62,530 nucleotides of DNA from Mycobacterium sp. 852002-51057_SCH5723018 (GCF_001667035.1 NZ_LZIR01000046.1:1-62530), one strand, 5' to 3'. Numbered from the stretch's first letter, positions 51,419 to 60,971 are shown. Notes: generated from the letters alone by a model not told the origin. Numbers and translations: made by a program.

Positions 51419-52093
51419 TTGGAATCCGCATACCGCCCCACTGCCCGCACCACGCCCACCCGCTACCGGGAGCGCGCCAGCTACGACCGCGAAACCGTGC
51501 ACCAGATCCTCGACGAAGCGCTGGTCTGTCACCTGGGCTACCTGAAATCCGGCAGGCCGGTCGTGTTGCCGACGACGCACGTCCGCCTCGGCGAGACGCT
51601 CTACCTGCACGGTTCCACCGGCGGCGGCCCGCTGCTTGCGGCCAAGGCGGCCGAAGAGTCGGGCCGGGGTCTGCCCGTCTGCGTCACCGCCACCCTCCTC
51701 GACGGGCTGGTGCTGGCCCGCGCGGCCGTGCACCATTCGGTGAACTTCCGCTCGGTGGTCGTGGTGGGCGAAGCCCGGGTCGTCGATGATCCGGCCGAGA
51801 AGCTGCGGGCCCTGCGCGGCCTGCTCGATCACATCCGGCCCGGGCGCGCCGCCGACTGCCGGGCCCCGAACGAGCGCGAGCTCGCCGCGACCGGGGTGCT
51901 CGCGCTGGACCTCGTCGAGGTCTCGGCCAAGGTGCGCGCAGGCGGCCCGGTCGACGATCCGGAGGACGGCGCGCTGCCGCACTGGGCCGGCGTGGTGCCG
52001 CTGAGCCTGACGGCCGCAGCGCCGGTGCCGGCCGACGACCTGGACGCCGCTACCCCACTTCCGTCCTACCTGGCGCCGCGCCGCCGGCCCTAG
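51419..52093 (+). CDS. PPOX-fold flavin-nucleotide-binding family protein
   Basis: A 224-residue protein of the pyridoxamine 5'-phosphate oxidase-like family (NimA/COG3467 type). Seen are YDRETVHQILDEALVCHLGYL, RPVVLPTTHVRLGETLYLHGST, FRSVVVVGEARVVDD and the C-terminal LPHWAGVVPL. The start is a TTG with TTAAGG about 8 bases upstream. Divergent from the MocR-type regulator, so likely B6-linked or controlled by it; whether it binds FMN, F420 or haem is not evident. The 3' end overlaps the PAP2 gene tail to tail by 44 bases. Confidence 0.82.
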   Translation: MESAYRPTARTTPTRYRERASYDRETVHQILDEALVCHLGYLKSGRPVVLPTTHVRLGETLYLHGSTGGGPLLAAKAAEESGRGLPVCVTATLLDGLVLARAAVHHSVNFRSVVVVGEARVVDDPAEKLRALRGLLDHIRPGRAADCRAPNERELAATGVLALDLVEVSAKVRAGGPVDDPEDGALPHWAGVVPLSLTAAAPVPADDLDAATPLPSYLAPRRRP

Positions 52094-52973
52094 CGCGCGC
52101 TCGACGGGTGTTGTCCCACCACGATCCGACCAGCATCACGATCCCGGCCCAGGCCATGCCCAGCAGCCAGCCGGCCACGACGTCGCTGACGTAGTGCACC
52201 CCCAGATAGACCCGCGAGAACCCGATCACGGCGGCCAGGCCGATCAACACGGTCCAGGCGATCACTCGCCCGGTCCACGAGGCGATCAGCCAGCGGGTCA
52301 GCATCCATGCCGAGAACAACGCGATCGCGGTGGCGCCGGCTGCGTGTCCGGAGGGAAACGAATATCCGTCCTCGGCCAGCACGGCGAAAGAAATGTGGGG
52401 ACGGTTCCGTATCACCAGTGCTTTGGCGATGACGATCACCAGCGCGATCCCGCTGACCCCGACCAGAGCGAGCACCACGGGTAGCCACGTTCTGCACCGC
52501 CAGACGACCGCGGCGCAGGTCAGGGCGGCGAGGGCGGCCAGGGGTACGGGGCCCCCCGCCTCGGTGGCCCCCCGCAGCGCCGAGGTCAACCACAGGTCCC
52601 GATGGGTGGCGACCCACGCGGCCGCCGGTTGGTCGATACCGGCGATGCCGTCGCCCTCGAGCACGTCCTCGAGGACGGCGGTGAAGCCGGCCGCCAGCGC
52701 CACCACGACGGCTGACCCGGCGAGCAGGGCGATGCCGGCGACCTCGTACGCGGGCAATCGGTGCGCCCATCCCCTGGCGCTGACCCGCTCGCGTGCCCAC
52801 GCCACCACCCGGCCGAAAAGCGCGACTTCGCACAGCCTCGCCCACAGTCGGCTTGCCAGACCCTCATGCCGAGCGACCCAGATCGCACCCGCGGCAAGCA
52901 GCACGACGAACGCCAGGCTGCCGGCGCTGAGCGCGCCGAAACCCGGTGTACCGATTCCGTCCGGCTGGCCCAT
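52050..52973 (-). CDS. PAP2-family membrane phosphatase
   Basis: A 307-residue integral membrane phosphatase. The three PAP2 motifs are present: KALVIRNRP, the PSGH of YSFPSGHAAGATA, and SRVYLGVHYVSDVVAG with the catalytic His. About six helices precede and frame these, and a charged tail follows. Probable substrates are undecaprenyl pyrophosphate or phosphatidic acid/PG phosphates. ATG at 52973 is chosen; a TTG at 53000, three bases from the ilvA stop, would add nine residues. Confidence 0.85.
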   Translation of the reverse strand: MGQPDGIGTPGFGALSAGSLAFVVLLAAGAIWVARHEGLASRLWARLCEVALFGRVVAWARERVSARGWAHRLPAYEVAGIALLAGSAVVVALAAGFTAVLEDVLEGDGIAGIDQPAAAWVATHRDLWLTSALRGATEAGGPVPLAALAALTCAAVVWRCRTWLPVVLALVGVSGIALVIVIAKALVIRNRPHISFAVLAEDGYSFPSGHAAGATAIALFSAWMLTRWLIASWTGRVIAWTVLIGLAAVIGFSRVYLGVHYVSDVVAGWLLGMAWAGIVMLVGSWWDNTRRARARAGGAAPGRTEVG

Positions 52974-53003
52974 GTTTGAAATCCAACGGCGAAAGGTCAA
53001 CGC

Positions 53004-54284
53004 CTACAGCAGGTAACGGTATGCCGGCGAGCCGGGCTCGAGGGCCTCGACATGGAGTTCCGTCCCCCGCATCCGGGCGAGCAGGCCATCGAAATCGGCG
53101 GCCGACCCCAGCTCGATGCCGACCAGCGCCTCACCGGTCTCCCGGTTGTTGCGCTTGACGTACTCGAACAAGGTGATGTCGTCGTTGGGCCCGAGCACGT
53201 CGTCGAGGAACCGGCGCAACGCACCCGGTTCCTGCGGGAAGTCCACCAGGAAGTAGTGCTTGAGGCCGAGGTGCACGAGCGAGCGCTCCAGCACCTCGCC
53301 GTAGCGGGACACGTCGTTGTTGCCGCCGGAGATGAGGCAGACCACGGTCGAGCCGGGCTCGATGTCGGCCTCGAGCAGGCCCGCCACCGACAACGCGCCT
53401 GCGGGCTCGGCGATGATGCCCTCGTGTTGGTACAGGTCGAGCATCGCGGTGCACACCGCCCCCTCGTCGACCGCGGTGATCGACACCATGTCCCCGGCGG
53501 CGGCCAGCGCGCCATAGGTCAGCGTTCCCGCCCGTTTCACCGCGGCACCGTCGACGAACTGGTCGACGTGGTCCAGCGTCACCGGCTCGCCGGCGGCCAG
53601 CGCGGCCATCATCGCCGCGGCGCCGGCCGGTTCCACGCCCAGCACCGAGGTGTTCGTCGTGCGCTCGGCCAGGTAGGTGGTGATGCCGGCGACGCAGCCG
53701 CCCCCGCCCACCGGGACCACCACCACGTCGGGCTCGGCATCGAGCTGGTCCAGCAGCTCGACCGCGATGGTGCCCTGGCCGGCCATGGTGCGCAGGTCGT
53801 CGTATGGCGGCACCAGGGTGGCGCCGGTGCGCTCGACGTCGGCCAACGCCGCCTCGGCGGCCAGGTCATAGGTCGATCCGCCCACGATCAGCTCGATGAA
53901 CTCCCCGCCGTGGTAGCGGATCCGGTCACGCTTTTGCTTCGGCGTCTTGGCCGGCACGTAGACGCGGCCGTGCACGCCCAGCGTGCGGCACGCGTACGCG
54001 AAACCCTGCGCGTGGTTTCCCGCCGACGAGCACACGACCCCGGCGGCCAGCTCCTCGCCGGACAGCTGCACCAGCAGGTTGTAGGCGCCGCGCAGCTTGT
54101 AGGAGCGCACCACCTGCAGGTCTTCACGCTTGAGGTAGACCTGCGCGCCGGTGATCGCCGACAGTCGGTCGCTCAACTGCAACGGCGTGGGCGTGACCAC
54201 CGAAGCGATCCGCTGGGCCGCCGCGTCGATGTCGGCCGCGCACAACGGCGACCTATTCGGGCTCTGGCTCAGTTCAGCGGACAC
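53004..54284 (-). CDS. ilvA: Threonine ammonia-lyase
   Basis: PLP enzyme making 2-oxobutanoate from threonine, the entry to isoleucine. The 426 residues show YLKREDLQVVRSYKLRGAYN with the PLP lysine, SSAGNHAQGFAYA, PVGGGGCVAG for phosphate, and LISGGNND. The C-terminal about 80 residues (HYFLVDFPQEPGALRRFLDDVLG) form a single ACT-like regulatory domain, as in M. tuberculosis IlvA, shorter than the two-domain E. coli form. It starts with GTG. Confidence 0.95.
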   Translation of the reverse strand: MSAELSQSPNRSPLCAADIDAAAQRIASVVTPTPLQLSDRLSAITGAQVYLKREDLQVVRSYKLRGAYNLLVQLSGEELAAGVVCSSAGNHAQGFAYACRTLGVHGRVYVPAKTPKQKRDRIRYHGGEFIELIVGGSTYDLAAEAALADVERTGATLVPPYDDLRTMAGQGTIAVELLDQLDAEPDVVVVPVGGGGCVAGITTYLAERTTNTSVLGVEPAGAAAMMAALAAGEPVTLDHVDQFVDGAAVKRAGTLTYGALAAAGDMVSITAVDEGAVCTAMLDLYQHEGIIAEPAGALSVAGLLEADIEPGSTVVCLISGGNNDVSRYGEVLERSLVHLGLKHYFLVDFPQEPGALRRFLDDVLGPNDDITLFEYVKRNNRETGEALVGIELGSAADFDGLLARMRGTELHVEALEPGSPAYRYLL

Positions 54285-54316
54285 CGATCAATGGTGCCAT
54301 GCCGGCCAACTGGGAA

Positions 54317-54754
54317 TTAGCTGACCGGGGTCAGCACGAACACCGGAATCTGGCGGTCGGTCTTTTTCTGGTATTCGGCGTAATCAGGCCAGGCCTCGAC
54401 GGCACGCTCCCACCAGGCGGCCTTCTCGTCGCCGAACACCTCGCGGGCATCGTAATCGCGGGTGACGCCGCCGTCCTGCAGCTCGACCCGCGGGTTCTTC
54501 TTGACGTTGTAGTACCAGACGGGATTCTGCGGGGCCCCGCCGAGCGAGGCGACGATCGCGTACTCGCCGTTGTGCTCGACGCGCATGAGCGGGGTTTTGC
54601 GGATCTTGCCGGTCTTGGCTCCGACCGTGGTCAGCAGGATGATGGGCTTCCCCTTCATGTCCGCTGCCTCGGTACCTCCGGATTCGGCGTACTTGTCGGC
54701 CTGTTCGCGGGACCAATCCCAGGGGCTGGGTGCGTATTCACCTGTAAGCGGCAT
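54317..54754 (-). CDS. Deazaflavin (F420)-dependent nitroreductase, Ddn family
   Basis: A 145-residue protein equivalent to M. tuberculosis Rv1558, next to ilvA as there. The split barrel shows [38 protein letters not shown], with the basic strand for F420 phosphates, and [30 protein letters not shown] stands 7 bases before this ATG, supporting it over one 17 codons upstream. Ddn-type enzymes can activate nitroimidazoles; the natural substrate is likely a quinone. Confidence 0.88.
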   Translation of the reverse strand: MPLTGEYAPSPWDWSREQADKYAESGGTEAADMKGKPIILLTTVGAKTGKIRKTPLMRVEHNGEYAIVASLGGAPQNPVWYYNVKKNPRVELQDGGVTRDYDAREVFGDEKAAWWERAVEAWPDYAEYQKKTDRQIPVFVLTPVS

Positions 54755-54992
54755 AGCCACCACTCTACGACCGGAGTTCGCCGGCGACCCCACGAGTGCG
54801 GACAACTTCGGGCGCGCGGCACGTTCGGGTCAATCGCGGTCTCGGGCAGGCGGTCTCGCACAAAGCCCGGCCCAGATTGCGGAATGACGCCGGGCGCAGC
54901 CTGGAATTTGAGTACCGTCTACCCGTGTCCCTTCGGCGGGAAAAGCCCAAGTCTGACGCCCTCGATTCCGCGCCGCCCCCGGGCCGGGTGCC

Positions 54993-57800
54993 ATGAAGCC
55001 TGAGCTGAAGGTCGCCCGACGGGCCGAGGAGCTGGCGCTGGCCGATTTCCTGGCCTCGGCGCCCGGCGCGACGTCCGCGCTGGTGATCGAGGGCGATCCG
55101 GGGATCGGTAAGACGACACTGTGGCTCGACGCGGTGGGCCGGGCACGCGAGCGCGGCTTCCGAGTGCTTACCAGCCGGGCGGCCGCCGCCGAATCGGTGC
55201 TGGCCTACAACGTATTGGCCGACCTGCTCAGCTCCGTCGAGGACTCGATATGGGAAGACCTACCGCCGCCGCAGCAACAGGGCCTCGATGCCGCTCTGTT
55301 GCGCCGCCGCAGCGAAGCGCAGAACACAGACGCACGCGCGGTAGCGGCGGCCTTCTTAGCCGTGATCACCCGCCTCGCCGCCCAGCGCCCGGTGCTGATC
55401 GCCATCGACGATCTTCAGTGGCTGGACACCTCCAGCGCCAACGCGGTGTCCTTCGTGGCGCGAAGGCTTCCCCGGAATGCGGTCTTGCTGTGCACCACAC
55501 GCACCGAGGACGGGGTGGCGCGGCTGCAGCTTCCGAGTCCCGATGCTGTGCACCGAATCCGAGTGCAGCCGTTGACGGTTGGCGAATTGCACCAGGTTCT
55601 CACGCTTCGACTCGGTGAGGGGGTTCCTCGACCTACTTTGCTGCGCATTCACGAGGTCGCCGGCGGAAACCCCTTCTTCGCATTGGAACTGGCCCGCGAA
55701 ATCCGCACCAAACGCACCGCCGAGTTGACCTTGCCCGGGAGCCTCAGCGACCTGGTGAATGCCAGGATCAGCCGGCTCGGCGTCGGCGCCGAAGACGCAT
55801 TGCTCGCGATCGCCAGCTTGCCCGATCCGACCGTACAGCTGGTGGCCCACGCCACCCGCACGACACCCGATCGTCTGATCGAGTCGCTCGTCGACGCCGA
55901 AACGCAGGCGGTGCTGGAGATCGACGGAAACCGAATCCAGTTCACCCACCCGATCCTGGCGCGCGGTGTCTACACCAGCGCCTCGCCGCGGCGCCGCCGC
56001 GACATGCACCGGCGGCTGGCCGAATTGGTCGACGAACCAGAACTACGGGCCCGCCACCTCGCCCTCTCCGACACCACCGGCGAACCACACACCATCGAAG
56101 CCCTCGACACCGCAGCCGAAATCGCCCGCAGTCGCGGGGCCCCCGCGGCCGCGGCCGAGCTGTTGGAGCTGGCCAAAGGCCTGGGTGCTGACGACCCGTC
56201 TCGCCGGATCCGCTGTGCCACACACTATTTCGATGCGGGCGATCCAGGGAATGCACGCATGATCCTGGAAGCCGTAGTCGAAGAACTCCGGGCGGGGCCA
56301 CTCCGCGCCCAGGCATTGCATCAGCTCGGATTGGTTCGCCTCTACGACGACAGTTTCATCGAGGCGGCCGAGCTGCTGGAACGGGGGCTGGGCGAGACCG
56401 GCACCGATGCCGGCCTGGCGACACGAATCCTGGTCAGCTTGTCGTTCGCTCTGATCAACGCCGGAAAACCCGAGCGAGGCTACGACTATGTCCAACGTGC
56501 GGTGGCCGAGGCCGAGCGCTTGGGCGCCGCCGGCCCACTCAGCGCCGCGCTGGGGATGCGAGCCATGTTGGATTTCATGAGTGGGCGCGGATTCGACAAG
56601 CCTGCCATGCGGCGCGCCGTCGAGTTGGAGGAACCCGACCCGCGTATTCCGGTGGCGTTTCGCCCCAGTGTGCAGCTGACCCTGCTGCGCGCTTGGACGG
56701 GTGAGCTCGACGCTGCGCGCGAGGCGATGGCGGCCGTCGGCCACCGCTGCATCACCGTCGGTGAGGAAGGCGAGCTGATTTTCGTCGCCTTCCATCTGGC
56801 CCTCATCGACATCTGGCGCGGTGACCTGAAGAGCGCGGCAATCACCGCCGACGACACGATAGAGCGCGCGTCGCAGCTCGGCGGCGACTTTCCGCTATTC
56901 ATTGCCTTGACAATCCGGGCGACGGTCGCCGCCTACGTCGGCCGCATCGACGACGCGCGCCGCGACCTCGTCGACGCGATGGCGGCCGCTCGACGGTGCG
57001 GATCCATGCGCCTGGCCGAATGGCCCAGCACCATCGGCGGATTCGTAGAGGTGTCCCGTGGTGACTACCAGGCCGCCGTCACCGCGCTCGAACCGCTGCT
57101 GCCAGTCGCGCAACGATGGCCCGACGCCACTGAGATCATCTCGGCCTCCTTCCTTCCCGAGGCCGCGGAGGCGCTGATCGGGCTTGACCGCCTCGACGAC
57201 GCCGAGCCGCTGATCGCCGGCCTGGAGCGCAACGGTCGTCGCCTCGACCGCGCGTGGATGCTCGCCGTGGGCGCGCGCTGCCGCGCGATGCTGCTCGCCG
57301 GACGCGGCGACGTCGACGCGGCGACCGCAGCAGCCGAGTCGGCAATGGCTCAACATGACCGTCTGCCAATGCCATTCGAGCGCGCCCGGACCCAATTGCT
57401 GCTCGGCCAACTCCAACGCCGCCAACGCCGGCGCGAGGCCGCCGCGACGACCCTCAAGGATGCGCTGGAGACCTTTGAGCGACTCGGCGCGACACTGTGG
57501 GCCGAGCGCGCCAAGGCCGAGCTGGCACGGGGCATGCCGGGCAAGCGGCACCCCGCGGGCCTGACCCCTTCCGAACAGCGCGTGGCGGAGCTCGCCGTGT
57601 CGGGGATGAGCAACCGTGAGATCGCCGCGGCACTGTTCGTCAGCCCGAAGACGGTCGAGGTCAACCTCAGCCGCATCTACCGCAAACTCAACATCCGCTC
57701 ACGGATGGAGCTGCACCGAGCGTTCGAATCACTGGACCAGGCGCAACCCTTTGCCGACGACTCGACGCTACGGCCGGTCGAGTCGCGGAAAAATAAGTGA
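54993..57800 (+). CDS. Large ATP-binding LuxR-family regulator (LAL/AAA type)
   Basis: A 935-residue regulator. Walker A VIEGDPGIGKTTL spans 31-43, Walker B is VLIAIDDLQWLD near residue 140, followed by the sensor-like CTTRTEDG. Residues about 380-840 are helical repeats of TPR type. The C-terminal LuxR helix-turn-helix (about 855-915) reads LTPSEQRVAELAVSGMSNREIAAALFVSPKTVEVNLSRIYRKLNI. In M. tuberculosis the ilvA-Rv1558 to plsB1 interval has mmpL6 and frdABCD instead, so this gene occupies a rearranged site. Target genes unknown. No strong ribosome site precedes the ATG. Confidence 0.9.
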   Translation: MKPELKVARRAEELALADFLASAPGATSALVIEGDPGIGKTTLWLDAVGRARERGFRVLTSRAAAAESVLAYNVLADLLSSVEDSIWEDLPPPQQQGLDAALLRRRSEAQNTDARAVAAAFLAVITRLAAQRPVLIAIDDLQWLDTSSANAVSFVARRLPRNAVLLCTTRTEDGVARLQLPSPDAVHRIRVQPLTVGELHQVLTLRLGEGVPRPTLLRIHEVAGGNPFFALELAREIRTKRTAELTLPGSLSDLVNARISRLGVGAEDALLAIASLPDPTVQLVAHATRTTPDRLIESLVDAETQAVLEIDGNRIQFTHPILARGVYTSASPRRRRDMHRRLAELVDEPELRARHLALSDTTGEPHTIEALDTAAEIARSRGAPAAAAELLELAKGLGADDPSRRIRCATHYFDAGDPGNARMILEAVVEELRAGPLRAQALHQLGLVRLYDDSFIEAAELLERGLGETGTDAGLATRILVSLSFALINAGKPERGYDYVQRAVAEAERLGAAGPLSAALGMRAMLDFMSGRGFDKPAMRRAVELEEPDPRIPVAFRPSVQLTLLRAWTGELDAAREAMAAVGHRCITVGEEGELIFVAFHLALIDIWRGDLKSAAITADDTIERASQLGGDFPLFIALTIRATVAAYVGRIDDARRDLVDAMAAARRCGSMRLAEWPSTIGGFVEVSRGDYQAAVTALEPLLPVAQRWPDATEIISASFLPEAAEALIGLDRLDDAEPLIAGLERNGRRLDRAWMLAVGARCRAMLLAGRGDVDAATAAAESAMAQHDRLPMPFERARTQLLLGQLQRRQRRREAAATTLKDALETFERLGATLWAERAKAELARGMPGKRHPAGLTPSEQRVAELAVSGMSNREIAAALFVSPKTVEVNLSRIYRKLNIRSRMELHRAFESLDQAQPFADDSTLRPVESRKNK

Positions 57801-57869
57801 TTCCCCTACGAATTCGCTTGCCCGTGCAGATGCGGCACGCCGCGCTGGACGGCCTTCACCCGCTGGGGA

Positions 57870-59762
57870 TCACCGCGTCCTGGCCAGCTCCGCAATCGCG
57901 TTGACCCGCCGGATGGCCGTGGCGATCTCGTCGGCGAACTCGCGTCGCCGCCGGGCGATGTCCGGGTCCTCGCAGCCGTCGACCAGTTCACGGTGGCGGG
58001 CCAGCCGCAGCGCTGTCTTGAACAGTTCCATCGACCTCGACTCGGCGCTGGCGATCCGGCGCTGCAGCTCCCACTGCTTGCCCACCTCGAGGCATTCGGT
58101 GAGAAAGGCGTCCTCGTCGAATGATTCGTCCTCCAGCTCGGCCAGCCGGTCGGCGACGATGTGGTAGGCGTCCAGGAACGGCCGCAACACCAGATGGGCC
58201 AGCAGCAGATCGGCGCGTTCCAGCAACCGCCGCACATCGGCCGAGCTGGCGGCCTTCCTGGTGTCGCGCACCGGCCCGATCAACCGCACCTCGTCGGTGA
58301 GGTCCTTTTCGAACTGCGCGCGTGCGGAGAACAAGAACTCGAACTTCAGCAACTCGCGCAGGCGTAACGCCTCGTCGCGGACCATCGTCGGCAAAACCGA
58401 ACCGTCGGCAGACATTTCAGCGGTTTCGGCGGCAGCCAGCAACGCCGTCTCGGCGACGGCCCGATCGACCAGGATGTGGATCGCGGTGTTGCGGTAGAAC
58501 GCCGCGACCAGGTGCTGATCCAGCCCGATGCCCCAAACCGGTTCGGTGCCAGCGTCGTAGACGCTGACCACGCCGGAGGCGACCAGCTGATGCAGCGTCC
58601 AGCGGATCGTCGAGCGATTCGTCACGTCCGCGGCGCCGGCCACCGTCCAGTTCCGCGCCGCGATGTAGCTCGCCAACGGCCGCACCGTCGCCAGGACCTC
58701 GCTGAGGGACAACGAGCGGTCGGCGCCCAGCAGCGCCAGGCTGACCACCGCGGTCGGGGTGACCGGGGTGGCACGGTTGATCCGGTGTTCGACGTCCAAC
58801 GCGATGCGTTCGATCTCCGTTCCCGCGCCCGACTCCCCGGCGCGCAACTCCTCGAGACGCTTGCGCAGCGGCAGCGGTTCGCCGAAGTCGAGATAGGCGC
58901 GGCCGAGCCGCTCGCCCTGCTGTCGCGCCAGCCGGATCAGGAAGCGGAAGTCCTCGGGCCGCTTGGTGGCGCCGTAGGCCTCGGTGGTCATGGCCTCCAC
59001 CTCGTGCAGTTGGTCGTAGACGATGGACGTCGGCACCAAATAGACCTCGGGCCCCTCGATTTCGTCGACAGAGTCGCTGATGTAGCGCAGGATCCCGAAC
59101 ACCGGGGGGCGCAGCTTGCCCGTCCTGGTCCGGCCGCCTTCGATCGACCAGGCTAGGTTGGCGCGGTTTTGCACGAGCTGCGCGGCGTAGGCCCGCAGCG
59201 CGAACCGGTAGACGGGAATGTCTTTGGTCTGGCGCCGGATGAAAATCGTGCCGGTGCGCTTGGCCCAGGCGCCCATCGGGAAAAAGTTGAGGTTGGCGCC
59301 GCCGAAGGTGAGAGCGGGCGAAAGCCGGTTGGCCTGAATGACTTCCGGCAGCAGCATGCCGTCCAGATAGGAGCGGTGCGAAAAGGCAAACGCCAGTGTG
59401 GCTTTGCGATCCAGCCTGCGCAGCTGCGCGACCTGATCCTCGTCGACCAGAATGTCGTACGCCCGCATCAGCCAACAGGAAAAGCTGCGCCAGGCCCGCA
59501 CGGCCCGCTCGTCCAGCGACGGCGCCATCTCGCGCAGGTAGCCCGCGGCCTCGGCGCGCACGCTATCGGGGTCGCGCCCGAGTTCGGCCGCCAGCTTCAT
59601 CAGCCGCTCGTCATACCACGGCGCCGCCAACAGCTGGACCACCTCGGGCCGGTCGGTGGGCAGCGGCCCGGTCGATTCGTCAACGATCCCCGTGCGCTGC
59701 AGCAGCTTTCGCACCCCGACGCGACCGATTTCACGCGCGGTCACCGTCAATCCCCCGCTCAC
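57870..59762 (-). CDS. plsB1: Glycerol-3-phosphate O-acyltransferase
   Basis: Membrane-associated enzyme adding the first acyl chain to glycerol 3-phosphate. The 630 residues match M. tuberculosis PlsB1 (Rv1551). Acyltransferase motifs in order: FAFSHRSYLDG (the HX4D catalytic pair), NFFPMGAWAKRTGTIFIRR, AWSIEGGRTRTGKL and VYLVPTSIVYD. A helical C-terminal domain of about 300 residues follows, as in PlsB. The GTG start overlaps the fadD remnant stop (GTGA), a trace of a former fadD-plsB1 operon. Confidence 0.93.
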   Translation of the reverse strand: MSGGLTVTAREIGRVGVRKLLQRTGIVDESTGPLPTDRPEVVQLLAAPWYDERLMKLAAELGRDPDSVRAEAAGYLREMAPSLDERAVRAWRSFSCWLMRAYDILVDEDQVAQLRRLDRKATLAFAFSHRSYLDGMLLPEVIQANRLSPALTFGGANLNFFPMGAWAKRTGTIFIRRQTKDIPVYRFALRAYAAQLVQNRANLAWSIEGGRTRTGKLRPPVFGILRYISDSVDEIEGPEVYLVPTSIVYDQLHEVEAMTTEAYGATKRPEDFRFLIRLARQQGERLGRAYLDFGEPLPLRKRLEELRAGESGAGTEIERIALDVEHRINRATPVTPTAVVSLALLGADRSLSLSEVLATVRPLASYIAARNWTVAGAADVTNRSTIRWTLHQLVASGVVSVYDAGTEPVWGIGLDQHLVAAFYRNTAIHILVDRAVAETALLAAAETAEMSADGSVLPTMVRDEALRLRELLKFEFLFSARAQFEKDLTDEVRLIGPVRDTRKAASSADVRRLLERADLLLAHLVLRPFLDAYHIVADRLAELEDESFDEDAFLTECLEVGKQWELQRRIASAESRSMELFKTALRLARHRELVDGCEDPDIARRRREFADEIATAIRRVNAIAELARTR

Positions 59763-59971
59763 GCCGGCTGCACCGTCGCCGCTTCGGACGGCTCGTGAAC
59801 TTCCGGGGGCAGCTCACCGGAATAGAGTTCCTCGATCTCGTTCGCGTACTTCGCCATGATCGGTTTGCGCTCGAGCTTCATCGTCAGGGTGATTGCGACG
59901 GCGTCCGGGTCGATCGATGCGGTGCGCTGGAACGCCTCGCACATGGTGGCCGGACAATCAGCTGTCGTCAT
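59759..59971 (-). pseudogene. Internally deleted acyl-CoA synthetase (fadD11-like) remnant
   Basis: An open frame of 70 codons whose first part, CPATMCEAFQRTASIDPDAVA, is the N-terminus of a FadD-type long-chain acyl-CoA synthetase and whose next part, ITLTMKLERKPIMAKYANEIEELYSG, is the far C-terminus. The roughly 500 residues between them, including the AMP-binding core, are missing, joined in frame. M. tuberculosis has fadD11.1/fadD11 (Rv1549/Rv1550) in exactly this place before plsB1. The short product cannot be an active synthetase; translation may now serve only to couple plsB1. A new small function is possible but unsupported. Confidence 0.8.
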
Positions 59972-60064
59972 TTCCGCTCTCCTTGGCGCCGGGTCAGCAT
60001 TGCCCTTGGTGAGCGTACGTCCGCGATCAGGGCCGCGGAACACATCGCCCGATTGTCGATCGGG

Positions 60065-60541
60065 TCAGGCGTCAGGACGCCAGAGCTGCACCGTGCTAGA
60101 TGCCCCCGCGGGCAGCTCCAGCAGTTCGATGGGGGTGCCGTCGGGGTCGTAGACGAAAAACATCCGCACCCCGCCGATGTCGACGGGCGGCTCGGCCCGG
60201 ACGCCGGGGTGGTCGCGCCGAACGGCGTCATACGCGGCGTCGAGATCGTCGACCCGGAACGACATGTTGGTGTAGCCCAGGTGCGGCCCTCTCGGGCACT
60301 CGGGCACCGCGCCCAGCGACAGCAACTCGACCATCGCGGCGCCGATCAGCCCGCCCACCATGCGACCCTGTTGCGCCGCCCCGCCGGTCACCGCGTCCAG
60401 CCCGGTCCCGCCGAGTTCGACGTCGAACACGACATCCATGCCCAACACCGCGGTGTAGAACGCGAGGGACGCCTCGATGTCGGAGACGCCGACGCAGATG
60501 TGGGAGAAGTTCTGCACGGCGATGGGCGGCGGTTCGGTCAT
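60065..60541 (-). CDS. VOC (glyoxalase/dioxygenase-fold) family protein
   Basis: A 158-residue vicinal-oxygen-chelate protein with two beta-alpha-beta-beta-beta units: NFSHICVGVSDIEASLAFYTAVLGMDVVFDVE and LGYTNMSFRVDDLDAAYDAVRRDHPGV, ending in VYDPDGTPIELLEL. Metal-ligand candidates are His14 and Glu near the end of each unit, so a metal site is plausible. The stop lies 23 bases from the FadD remnant's upstream side and the gene follows the MerR gene after 8 bases, same strand, so it may be co-regulated. Substrate unknown. Confidence 0.82.
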   Translation of the reverse strand: MTEPPPIAVQNFSHICVGVSDIEASLAFYTAVLGMDVVFDVELGGTGLDAVTGGAAQQGRMVGGLIGAAMVELLSLGAVPECPRGPHLGYTNMSFRVDDLDAAYDAVRRDHPGVRAEPPVDIGGVRMFFVYDPDGTPIELLELPAGASSTVQLWRPDA

Positions 60542-60549
60542 TGCCGCTC

Positions 60550-60945
60550 CTATGCGATCTCGGCGGGGCGCGGGTGAATGCCGCAGGTGCAGGCGTCAAT
60601 TGAGGGACACGTGCAGCGCATCCCCCACTCGATGACCGCCCGCGCGCGGGCTAGCGACTCCATCTGCGCGTCGATCTCGGCGAGCTTGGCCTTGGCCAGC
60701 ACCCGGCTGGCCGGCCGCCCCGGCGCGTCATCGGCGAACAGCAGCTGGATCTCCTCGAGCGCGAACCCGGCGGACTTGCACAGGCCGATCACCTCGAGCC
60801 GGGCCAGCACCGAATCGTCGTAGCGGCGCTGGCCGCCCAGCCGCGCCGGTGCCGCGATCAGACCGATCTGCTCGTAGTAGCGCAACGCCGTGGCCGCGAC
60901 GCCGCTCCGCCGCGATACCTCTCCGATCGTCAGGCTTGCTGCCAA
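60550..60945 (-). CDS. MerR-family regulator with C-terminal four-cysteine motif
   Basis: A 131-residue regulator. The N-terminal MerR DNA-binding domain reads SLTIGEVSRRSGVAATALRYYEQIGLI, followed by RRYDDSVLARLEVIGLCKSAGFALEEI and the dimerisation helix ARVLAKAKLAEIDAQMESLARA-like region. The tail carries CTCPSIDACTCGIH, a C-x-C-x5-C-x-C arrangement that could hold zinc or an Fe-S cluster; it differs from the SoxR pattern. The start is taken as TTG, with GGGAGG four bases upstream, because upstream ATGs would cross the operator. Divergent from the F420-type PPOX gene. Confidence 0.82.
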   Translation of the reverse strand: MAASLTIGEVSRRSGVAATALRYYEQIGLIAAPARLGGQRRYDDSVLARLEVIGLCKSAGFALEEIQLLFADDAPGRPASRVLAKAKLAEIDAQMESLARARAVIEWGMRCTCPSIDACTCGIHPRPAEIA

Positions 60946-60971
60946 CGGGCCTCCCGAAACATTCGACGCTT

